From positions 58,359,022 through 58,423,021 of the forward strand of contig OV121081.1 of the NCBI GenBank assembly GCA_921293015.1: a stretch of DNA of 64,000 nucleotides. The letters run 5' to 3'. Below, one piece after another: positions 38,900 to 50,400 of this stretch; position 1 is the stretch's first letter; each line of letters starts with the position of its first letter. The notes under the pieces are model-generated. The model was not told the DNA's origin, ran no database searches, and saw only the letters and a program-made list of their open reading frames with translations. The stretch comes from Phorcus lineatus (taxonomy: Eukaryota > Mollusca > Gastropoda > Trochida > Trochidae). A program made the position numbers and the translations under genes.

Positions 38900-39535
38900 T
38901 AGGCAAACTGACATATTTTCAGGCGAATCACAGGCTATTGGTGAAAATAGAACATATTTGAAGAGAAAAGCACATGAAAAGTACAGACCAGAATTTGTGC
39001 CCACCTACAGGATGTGTTCTGGGGTTGCATTACATTTCAAGGTGTAAGAACATTTGGTGCTGATGATGGCAACATTAATGCTAATAATGTTGTGGCCAGA
39101 CATTTTCCTCAAAAAAATTACATATTTCCAGATGACAACTCATCCATGACTTGTGAGGTGAGACGAGTCAGGGTTTAATGTCTCTTTCAAGAGTATTTCA
39201 CAATAGCAGTATTGCAATGAGAAAGCCTGCAACACCATCGTGGCTTTGCATTGAGGTGAAACCTGCGAGCATCGACTGAAACTAGCAAACCATGGGTGGT
39301 ATCCGTGACTTGTGCTCTTACTAACAAATCCTTCATGAAAGAAAAATGAATAAACCATGTTGATGTGCCTATACAGTCCTTGGCAGCGGGAAATAATCTT
39401 AGAAAAATGAAATATTGATACACCGACGCTGATGAACTTTTAGAGGAAATTCCCTATCTATGGCAAACACTCTCTGTTGAGAACGTTCAAAGCGTGTATG
39501 ACAGTATTCCAGGAAGGATCTGAGATGTACTAATG
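38900..39535 (+). pseudogene. Tc1-family transposase pseudogene
   Basis: Readable in shifting frames from KYRPEFV/WGCITFQ before the SINE to VYDSIPGRI after it. Frameshifts, internal stops and the SINE insertion preclude any product. Confidence 0.82.
39156..39300 (-). mobile_element. 5'-truncated SINE, copy D, nested in the Tc1 relic
   Basis: On the minus strand it matches the 3' half of copies A-C (ACCACCCATGGTTTGCTAGT through TACTCTTGAAAG to the CACCT end). It is flanked by a 14-bp target-site duplication ATCCRTGACTTGTG at 39142-39155 and 39301-39314, with one mismatch. The tRNA-like head is missing. Confidence 0.9.
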
Positions 39536-39929
39536 ATGAAAGGTTATTTGACAGGTGAGTCACAAATATCTTTTTGCAATCTTCCGTCAAACTTTCAAGT
39601 AAAAAATAAACACTGCCACCATCTTGAAAAAGTGTCAGATTTAAACTGGCAGGAGTCTGTATTTGTAATTATTTAATCTGATAATAAATAAACATTTTAT
39701 TGTAACATTTCAAAAATCTATCAACATGCAAAATTTCAAATCACTAACAATAAATGTAAACCATATTCAATTATCTATAAGCTTAAATATTTTGTAATGA
39801 TTTCATTCCTCTGACCAAGCTCAATAAATACAGAATTGATTGTTGATTTATTTTATATGGGATCACAAATGAAGCAATCAGCAATATGAAGCTAGATTAA
39901 AAGAAAATGTTAATACTGCTTCGAGTTGA

Positions 39930-41229
39930 ATCATTTATTTCATCAGATATACACGCAAGTGAGCAAACATAACAAACAAGGTATATACAATATGCTCCCA
40001 CTAGGTAAACCAGTTACCTACATAAAGTACAACAGAATTAATTTCTCCTTCAAATGAACAGAATGTCTACAATTGTTTGTGGAGATGAAAATAGTTATCT
40101 ATTCTTGTCTTGCAGGCATGTTCAAAAGGTCTAGGTTCTGTAGTCGACGTTTACATGTGCATATTTCTTCTTCTCTGTGTGAACAATGTGTTTGAACTCT
40201 CTAATATGAAAAGATATTATTGGTCAATTTGGTACAAATGTGTTCCACGTAGACAAGTAAGCATAAATATGTCACACACATGATCAAACTTCTCACTTGT
40301 ACAATGCTGTTCATTTACCACGTACAACTCACAGGTGCAGCTCTCTTGAACAAGCCTCTGATCTATTGAGGGGCAGAAAGCAGGGAGCTGATCACCTACA
40401 GGGAATACTATGGGTATCCTAGTTACTCGGTAACATCTTGTTTGTTTGTCATCCATGAACTTTTCTCTCACAGAGTGTTACATTTTGTTTGCAATCCTAT
40501 AACCATGGTCTCCATGTGAAATGCCTATGACATGATATGTATGTGGACATTCACTTACTGTTTCGTTTGTTATTGAGGAATACTAAGATTTCAGATTTCA
40601 AAGATTTTCTTATAATACTAAATTATCATTATGTCTGGTCTCTCACATCATAAATCTGAAATCAAGATCTTTCACGCCAGACAAAATCTTGCAAACAACA
40701 AAATAAAAGAGTAGTAACACTTCCATTCTCTCAAAGTATAAAATACAACAATGTAACACCTGAAGTAACTATCTATGCTCAAGTCAAGGCTTCTAGTAAC
40801 AAAGAGTCTGTTAATTAAAACCAGTAACATTGGTGATGGAAAAAGATGGAGAAGTCGCCCTAGGAGGCGCTTGACGAAGCAGAAAACATAGCACCAGATG
40901 GTAACACAGAATGCTACTTTCCGCTCACATTCTCTATCTAGCTGGGACGAGATGAGACAAATATGGCTCTAACAAGGTCAATCTTCTGTTGCTAAGGCAA
41001 CGCTAAGAGGACAAATCCATTTAACTAAATCCTTCAGAGTAACTCAACGTCTTGAGTTATCTCCCCTTGAATCTAGCTCTACAGCCTGTTTCTATATGTA
41101 TATCAGTGTACTTCTACGATTGTATGGTTTCCAGCCATCTATCCATGCATAAATTAGTGCTCCAAGTCTTCCTAGTGGCGTCCCCTGCTGGAGACTTAAT
41201 CAGGGGAGACAACTCTCTGGAATGCTGGG
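39930..41229 (-). other. SH3GL: Probable 3' UTR of the endophilin gene
   Basis: Sequence from the stop codon towards lower coordinates. An AATAAA in minus orientation lies at about 39936-39942 (plus strand TTTATT), and no coding is seen. The extent is inferred; other TTTATT words at 39847 could also serve. Confidence 0.4.
40988..41001. promoter_or_regulatory. X-box (RFX-type) motif
   Basis: GTTGCTAAGGCAAC, fitting the RFX consensus with a two-base spacer. It lies within the likely 3' UTR of the endophilin gene, so a promoter role is doubtful. Confidence 0.35.
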
Positions 41230-41426
41230 TTATGGCAATGGAACGACAACTTCAACGTAGTTGACAGGGAAGAAGCCCATGTTGCCATGGATGGATCCCT
41301 CGTACCAGTTCTCGTCTATTTGGGTCAGCAGGTTGATGATGTCGCCCTCCTGGAAGCCAAGTTCACCCTCGTTCTCCGGGACAAAGTCGTACAGTGCCTT
41401 CACACACGGTTGCTGGCTCGACCCTC
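41230..41426 (-). CDS. SH3GL: Endophilin last coding exon: SH3 domain and stop
   Basis: 197 nt after acceptor TTGCAG (minus). It encodes [37 protein letters not shown] and [11 protein letters not shown], ending in TAA. All SH3 hallmarks (ALYDF, the ENW tryptophan, PVNYVE) are present, so the domain should bind PxRP-type ligands. Confidence 0.97.
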
Positions 41427-44400
41427 CTGCAACATGTACTCAAGTCTCACTTAAACCTGTTCATAGTAGCACACATGTTATTGCAATAATGATCACCTGT
41501 AGTGCAATGGTATTTGGGTTTATATAGCTCACCCTCCTTCCATAAAGGTATTTGCAAGTCACCGAGGTAACCCAAGTGCAGTGTTAAAGAATGGGAGTTA
41601 GGGTTAACCTTAGTAAAAGCTTCTTTGTGAAATGAAGCCCTTCGGGCCCTTCATCATGTTAAGTGAGGGCTGAAATTTGAAATTTTGTAGCCCTGCATCA
41701 GTTTAAGTGAGAGCTGAAATTTGAAATTTTGCAGCTCAGTAAACCTTTGGTATTTACATATGACATGTAATGAGTGCTAAAGTAGTCATGACCTATAATG
41801 ATCAGAACAAAGGGGGAATTATGTATGCAAACTCAATGACCAATGTTAGCTGTACTGCAGTTCACCTAATTTAGTTAAGATGTGTGATGTGGTTTGAAAC
41901 AGCACTCACACACATAACATTATCCAGTGGTCCTGATTTGAAGAAGTAGAAATCACTGGTGCTGCCTTTTAAGTTTCCTGATTCAAATTATAGTCTTGAA
42001 TAATGCATCAATTCATAAAAGCTTTGACAGTAACTTTGACAATCAAATTTCATGCACAGTTTTAGGAGGAAATGATGTTATTCAATCTTTTAAAATAAGG
42101 GGAGTGCAATTGTGTCTCAACAATACCAAACAAAACTTATGTATTATTGCATTTCTTCACAGAACGTAAGACAATTCTACCACTCGAATACTAAATAGTT
42201 TATGACACCTACATATTCAAAATGTTAAGTAAGTTTAGAGCTTGAAAATGTAAAATTCTATTCATGCATTACTCACTACGCATCTAACAGCTACAACTAC
42301 CTTATTTGTGAGAAATTTCATTAAATAGTCTTTAAATCAAACCCAAAATAAATTTTTAAAGATGATAATTTTGATCAAAGTTTTAATTTTTATTTCAGGA
42401 AAATATAAGCTTGATTTGCATTCACAGCAAAAAATGAAAAACCCTTTCCATATCCAGAAATAGTCCTTAGCTCAATGGATGACCACAGTCAACTAAATGT
42501 GGTCCAATGAGTTACAGCAGGGGGAAGATAAAAAGGGAGACAACTTTTGAACAGTGGACTCAAAGGCTTTCTAGTACAACACTCAACAAGTTAACATGCT
42601 GCACTAAAACATGCTGGGACCTCACAGGACATTCAGCTTGATCACCTACCTTCAAACTCATCAAAGGCATTGAAGCCTTCATAGCCTGGTTAGCATGGAA
42701 AGAATGCAAATAATAGTAACCCACTTCAGTTAAGTACTTGTTAGTCGTGCATATCAACAATGGTGTGAGGTGATCTTTATGTGAGGATCATGACTTTTAG
42801 GACATGCTTTGCAATGGATATTCTTCATATTTGTTCATGCTATTCTTATAATTAATTGAGGACATAATGAGACTTGATCACAATAAATCACATTTGGAAT
42901 TCACCATTGTTTAGAACTGGACAAAATTAAACTGTCTGAGAGTTGTCAAAATACATACTAAGAAGCAATCAACATAAGATGAACAGACATTATCAAATTA
43001 CGTCTCTACCTTCTTCCTTTTTAAGTGGGAAAACTCACATGTATGATTCACCATCATTTTGCCATGTCTGTGTAGGCACGTCAAGAACAGTGGTGGTTAG
43101 AAATGTATAACATTTAACCTACCACAACCTTAATGTGCTCACATGGCATCATTGCCTCACCTGTTTGGGTCTGGTTGAAGTTTGAGGAGAAGTTGTAGCT
43201 GCCCGAGTGTCCGTCGTAATCGTCAGATTTGGGGGCGTCAAACATTGACGAGGGAGACTCACTTCTGCGGAATGACGCCACCCTCTTAGGTATGTGCTCC
43301 ACCCGTGGCTTGCTGGCAGCGTCACTGCGTCTGTAGGCAAAGGTCGTGCAAGAATGTACTAGGATAATAATATTTTCCTAATTTATAGAAGGGCCTGTTA
43401 AAGGTTACTACAGATATAACTTATTACTACTTTTCCTGTGAAAATATTAACCTGTGACATAAAAATCACTCATTCTATTATGATCCGATAACCACATATT
43501 TATAAACATATCATAAGCAGATCAATACGAAGCATAAGTTTTTTTTATGTATTCATACAGCATTTATTTATGAATTATTAAAGAGGTTAAAATTGTATAC
43601 ATACGTTAATAAAAATTCCCGCTCATGCATAACAATCAATGATATAGATTTATGCAATAAGACTGGCAAAAAACTTTTTCGGGGTTTTTTCTAGCCAGCT
43701 TATAGGTGAATATTTCAGAACTCAGCCTTGATTGATGTGCAGCCTAAGGGAGACAACTCACCTGTCCTGCACAATCTCTAGCAGTGAGGCCAGCGACTCC
43801 ATGGCCTGCTTGTGGTAATCCATCTGAGACTCAACAAACGACTCCAGCTGGGCTATCTGCTCAACCTGCAGACACACAGAGAACAGCATCAGACACTGGG
43901 CAGATAGTGTTATCTTAACTTAAATACAATATTATGAACAATTAATCTGGCATTCATCAGCTGGTACATGAAATTCAACCTACAGTAACTATATCTTAAT
44001 TTTTTCTTGCAATTAGTTTTGATATGATATGTCACTGCCCATTAGCTAGAACTACTCTACACTTTGCAAAAAATAAGAGTTACTTTGTTTTATATATAAA
44101 ATAAATTTCATTTTTTCATATGCTAGCTTTATAACATGACTTAAGTTTGTAATTTACTTGTGGCAACCCCACTTGTGAAATATCTACTTGACCAATGGAA
44201 ATGAAATAAACTAATAAATAAAACAAACAATATCCATTAATAAGCATTTCTCAGAGCAAAAACCCTTATAATTTCAACCCACCTCATTTTCAAGAACATT
44301 ATACATGGCAGTTTCAGCAATCTGTTTAGATTCTTCAAATTTTTCCTCCGCATTACGCAGTTCATCGTCCGTAATATGAGAGCCTGTTTCCGATAAGAAG

Positions 44401-47400
44401 CAAATATTAAAAACATGACATTTTCTTCATTTACTGATGATATTTCTTCCTTAAAAATCGCATTTCTGGGTCTAAAGTATTAACAGAGTGGCAAGTATAA
44501 AACCTATTTCAACGATGAAGATCAATACAATAATATGATTAAAAATCTGACATTTTTACTTCAATCTACAAGATTATCTTGCAAAGAAACATTTATCTAC
44601 ATGAAATTGATATCAACCCCTGAGTATGCAAGTCCTGTATAACAATTCTTATGATGTGTAACATTTCCCATCACCTGTGGATGACTCCTTCATGTTCAAC
44701 CATGAAAGCTTTTTACATGATCAATATGCAAAATTATTAAAGGACAATATAATAAAAATTTGAAAAAAAAAAGAATGTAGGAAAGAGTAAATCTGAATAT
44801 ATCAGATAAAGAAAGAGTGACAATTGACTTTTTCTAAATAACAGTAACGTAAGCAGTGATATTCAAGTTTAACATATTTACCCCTCTCTACTTGACACTT
44901 CTTTTCATTACAAAATGAAAGCTCTTATTTTCAAAAATAAAACATATCTCTGAATTTAAAAACCTGGGAATATCCTCGGTAACAAAAAACAAATTTATGG
45001 AATATTTTGAAAACATTCTCATTGCTTGACAGAGTGGAGATGAAACATTAACTGTCAGTTCTCGCTAATTTAACTCAAAAGGGACGACCAATATTTCTTG
45101 CATTTTGATTAGTTACAAAAGCATGGCATTGGCAATATTAATTCTATTTGCATGAACATCAATGCCTAAGAAGCAAAAAAAAATCTGAAATGTATTTGTC
45201 TAACACTATTTCAAATCGTTAGAAACACTTTTGCAGATAAGTGATTCAGTTAACCAAAGATTAACCCTTTCATAATACTTTGGAACTGTAAAGTAGATTA
45301 CTCAACAGTATATTCAACATTACTCAACACTTCTAATAACGGCTCCGACATTATTTTTCAACTGCTTTCTTCATTCTTCAATGGTAATGGAACTAGCTCA
45401 CAACTCTTTATTAGCTCAGATATAAACATCCCTACACAATGTATCATATCCTATATCGCAATCCATTATCAAAGCTTAAATCTTTTAGTTTAAACATCAA
45501 CTATTTAACTGATCTAATACAAATACACAAGCCGTTGATACGTCTATGTATCAGCTAGCACGTTGAATGACCCCAACCATGTGACCAATACCAGTTAAAT
45601 GAAATGGAAGCATGCAGACAGACTGTTAGGCTACAAGGTACATAACATGCAACGGATGAATGAAATGACTGATGGATGAATGAAATAATGAAAGGATGAA
45701 GGAATGAATGAATGAATGGGTATATGAAGGGATGAAATGGACGATAACCATATGAGAGATGACTAATTGAAATATATATGGATGAATCAATGAAAGGATG
45801 GAGTGATCGACGAATGAATGAATATACTACCTCCAGCTGCCAGAGTGCATGCAAAGAAATAACTCAAATTAAATTCAAACACATGATTCTAAATACTGCA
45901 AATGGTGAAGGAGAAAATCATACCAGTACCAGAATATATCAACAACCAAATGTAAAGATTACCAGTTACAAGCTTTATCATCAGAGTGGCTCACATGCGT
46001 AGCTAAGGAGGAAACGACAACTGCCCTTAATAGTTTCATTCAGGTGAATAATTGTGTCTTTGAAACCAAAGATTAGCATGCTTATAAGACAAAGAGAGTT
46101 ATTACCCCATAATATTGACAAAATATCTATAATAGGTTGAAGAAATAATTTCAAATGACAAAAGCCATGCAGATAAACAACCAAATTGATACTGCACATA
46201 TTATGTAACTTAAAAAAATGTAATAGTAATTGAAAATAAACCTTAAAAGAGTCTTTTATACAGATTGGTTGGAAAACAAATAAACAAGAGAATATTCATT
46301 GACTATTTACATATGGTGACTGGCCACAATACCCATTTACACTATCACTACAAACACATTACTGCCTTGGTCAACCTATTCCTACTACAAGTTAAAGCCT
46401 TATTTCCCAGAGAAGAATCAACTATGCTGTGCAATTTAAGGTAAACAAATCAAAACCTCTAAAACCCAACAAGAAAGTGTTTAGAAAGCCTAAATTGTCT
46501 CGTGTAAAGAAACAATAAAGATGTTTAGACTAACAGGTACCAACGCTCCCAACATAAACCTTGCAAAATTCAAAATTGAAATTTAAAAATTGAATGAATC
46601 CATTCGTTTAAGTGCAGTTAAAGAGAACCCTAAACCCATTCCAATGCATTATTATCAACATTCAGCAGCAGCGAGGGACATTACCGTGATCACGGGCTCC
46701 CTTGCCTTCACTTCCTGTGTAATGGAAACAGGCAACATTTACACACAGGTACACGCAAAATGTAACTCAAATAGCAATTCAGTTTTAGTTACAGAGGTGA
46801 TTAGTAAATGTTTGTAAAAATGAATCTAGATTAAAACTTTTCTTTGTGATCTCTAGAATAATTATTAAGTGAAAATTGAAAGTGAACTTAAAACCAGTGC
46901 TTTGCTTCAGATGATAGTCATAATGATTCCTGTTTTCAACAGCAAAATTTTAATGTACACAAAATATAACTCAGAATATTGAAAACAATTGCTCCTGGAC
47001 TAATTAGCTAATTGATAGAATTCTTAATATTTTAAACTTAACTTTTAGTGTACTCATGAAATAAGGAAACATTTATAGTAAAGCATAATTTCCATATTTG
47101 AAGGGTAGTTTATTTAGCTATACATTTAGCAGCATTAAAGCAGCAATTTAGCTTATATGCAGGAAACAAGTACAAAACTTAGTTTCATAACCAATATGTC
47201 TCTAGGGACAAGCAGAATTTTTGGTTACATTCTAAAGTTACGTCTCCTTTTTGTGTAGGAATTCAATAAATAAATAAATAACAAACAGTACCAGTTGGCT
47301 TTTTATATAATAAATTTTATTTTGAGATAAAAAGCTTGAAAACATTTTACTATGATCTGTTAAGAGTGTTTAGTGATTACATAATTAATTTTTCAAGGCA

Positions 47401-50400
47401 AAATGACCCTTTACAAGAACAAGGTATCAACATTGAATTAAAATCTAAAGAAACAGAAAGCTTCAAAAGGCTGCTGACTCCAGAAACCAACATGGTTCTC
47501 ATAGTGTTTTCTAAAATTGAATCAATCCATTTATTCAAAGATTGAAATAGATACAAGTTAACCTATGTTATGCGACATACTAGGCGCCCTGAGCGCTTTG
47601 AAAAATGATCAGAGGGGGCCGCTTATTGAAATTGCTTTCCATAAAATTCAAAAGATTTTAAATCACCAAGTGCCGTTTGGGCAATGTCTTAGCCATAAGT
47701 GGTGTGTATAAATTAACTAATTCTGCCACCAAAACTGTTATATGTTTTCAGTTTAGGCCTGCAAACAAAAGGAATAAATAGAGTGTCTTATACGTGCAAT
47801 ACTATACTTGAAAAGATGCTCCTTGAGGAATGGTAACTCCTGTTTTCTACCAACTGTGTAAAGCTTTATAAAACAGGAGAAGAGGGCTACTGTATACTAC
47901 TTGAATATTGAACCCTTTATCCAACCTATTGTCAAGAAAGGCTGAACTTTTTTATTTACACAAGACAAAGCACTTCTTAATGAGCATTCTCTTGATTCCT
48001 ATTGTGTACAGAGAAAGTAAAAATGATATCTAAAACATGAAATATAAGATTTGATTACACTATCAATACCACTAATTTACTTGGTGGGTTACATTGGTGA
48101 ATAAGTGTTTCTGTATTTGTGATATATTAAAGAGATATGTTAAAAGATTATCTTAACAGAAATATTCACAACATGCGAAAAATGGTAAGGTAACCAAATA
48201 AGAACATAAATCTTTGATGTGGACATATTTTTTCAGGCAAACATTTCACAAAATCATAATGTAAGGACATAAAACATGATATGCAAATAATGCATCAAAA
48301 TATCACCCACAATTCCTGTTAGTCTTTAGTTATAGCACCACTAAAGTAGTTTATCATGCTGTAAGTGCGATATGGCCTCTATGTGTTATTATTAGTATAA
48401 CAATATCATGAATATTTCAAGTGGAAAAAATATCCATAATGACATATTGCTATGAACTAAGCTAGATGTCACATGACTGGTCATGTGATCATGCTTATCC
48501 ATCTTTCGTAGGATTTGAAATAAACTACACTGAATTCATCGTCAACCCAATTAACCAGATACTTATGTAAAATATTATTATCATAAGAATATAAAAGAAT
48601 GAAGGTCAGATTGAAAAGTGAATGAAAAAGGATTTTGAATTCTTCGATGAATCGATGATTGTCCAAAAGAGTTATGAAAGTGTTCAGTAAGAAAGAGAAA
48701 TATGTTAGGATGAAATGATTCAATGACACTCAATCATGTTGAAAATAGCATCAGGAATAAGCTTCAAACCGGTTAACCCTCCACACTTCTACAAGGGAAC
48801 GATACCGAGTGGAAGATGCACTCTAGGGAACTGTGCAACACTCTTGTTCTGCGGAATCAATGGATTACGATACCATGTTTATCTCACTGAGTGAGGTGCA
48901 AAATTTAGTATTATCATAAGTTGCCAGCAACTTTTCTGCCTCATGAAAGATCCAGTCATATAAGCAACCACCTGATGTCATGAGCATGTCATTATGTCAG
49001 AGCATTGTTTGATGATGCCAGGTCATTGTTGTTATCAGTCACTAGTAACTGATGACACATTTCAATTCTATTTTCACTACTGACTGATAACAGGGTTTAT
49101 TTTTACTTATAGATCCCGGTGTAACAGGCCAAACTTTCCCCCTGGCCAGATTTTCCCTGGGGAAGGTTTGGCCTAGGACAATCTTTCCCCAGGGAAACTT
49201 TGGCCTAGGCCAGACTTTCCCCCCCTGGGCTCAATCTTCCCCGGGGAAACTCTGGCCTAGGCCACACCTTCCCCACCCTTGATTTTACCTACACCTTTTT
49301 CTATTGTCTTCACTCATAGGAATTTGGACCCCACCTAACTGATAGTTACAAATCCTCTTCTTTTTATCTATAGTGTTTTCACTTATATTGGCAACTTTTT
49401 TGCCTTTCATCCATATGTTCAACTGATAATATTCTGGTCTAACTAGGCTACTTTCACAAAATTGCTTGTTTTTATTCTATATTGTAAAAACTATACACAG
49501 GTGGGTGTTTATCTAAAGGGGGAAATTCTGGTTAAGCTAGGCTATTTCTTCCCCACCCTTGGTATTTATTTAGAGTGGGGAAACTCTGGCCTACCTGGGC
49601 TATATCTTCCCCACCCTTGGTATTTATTTAGAGTGGGGCGACTCTGGCCTAGCTGGGCTATTTCTTCCCCACCCTTGGTATTTATGTAGATTTGGAAACT
49701 GGCCTACCTGGGCTATTTCTTCCCCACTCTTTCCCCCCTGAAAATGAAGACTGAGGGAGGGGAAGAAATAGCCTAGCTAGGCCAGATTCTCCCTCCTACG
49801 AAAAAAGACTGAGGGTGAGGAAGAAATAGCCTAGATGGGCCAGAACTTCCCCCCTGAACATGAATAACAAGGATGGGGGAAAAAAGCCTAGCTAGGCCAG
49901 AACTTCCCCCCTGAAAATAAATAACAAGGGTGGGGAAGAAATAGCCTAGCTAGGCCAGAACTTCCCCCCTGAAAATAAGTAACAAGGGTGGGTAAAAAAA
50001 GCCTAGCTGGGCCAGACTCTCCCTCCTATGAATAAGACTCAGTATGGGGAAGAAATAGCCTAGCTAGGCCAGCATTTACCCCCTGAATAAAATTACAAGG
50101 GTGGGGGAGAAAAAGCCTAGCTAGGCCAGAATTTACCGCTGAAAATAAATAACAAGGGTGGGGAAAAAAGCCTAGCTAAGCCAGACTCTCCCTCCTACAA
50201 ATAAAGACTGAGGGTGGGGAAGTAATAGCCTAGCTAGGCCAGCATTTACCCCCTGAATAAAATTACAAGGGTGGGGAAGAAAAAGCCTAACTAGGCCAGA
50301 CTTTCCCCCCTGAAAATGAATAAAGACTGAGGGTGGGGAAGAAATAGCCAAGCTAGGCCAGACTTTCCCCCCTGAAAATGTAAACAAGGGTGGGGAAGAA

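Larger units (their letters stand above)
38374..39659 (+). mobile_element. Degenerate Tc1-like transposon with a SINE inserted
   Basis: Terminal inverted repeats start CAGACTCGTGCCAG (38374) and end CTGGCAGGAGTCTG (39659), with TA on both outer sides as Tc1/mariner elements require. The plus strand carries transposase remnants: WGCITFQGVRTF, DGNINANNVV and YIFPDDNSS (the catalytic DDN region of the family's YIFQDDNAP), then HVDVPIQS and LYDSIP-like VYDSIPGR. Many stops and shifts make it inactive. A 5'-truncated SINE (39156-39300) splits the transposase just after the DDN region. Confidence 0.9.

Noticed and set aside
45832..45837. 6-nt microexon of endophilin (CTGGAG between CAG and GTAGTA, minus strand)
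   Set aside because: The donor is weak and such words occur often by chance; much weaker than the 30-nt candidate.
49462..50387. Open frames with repeated [13 protein letters not shown] or [13 protein letters not shown] phrases
   Set aside because: Direct read-through of the 58-60-bp minisatellite units of the foldback element.
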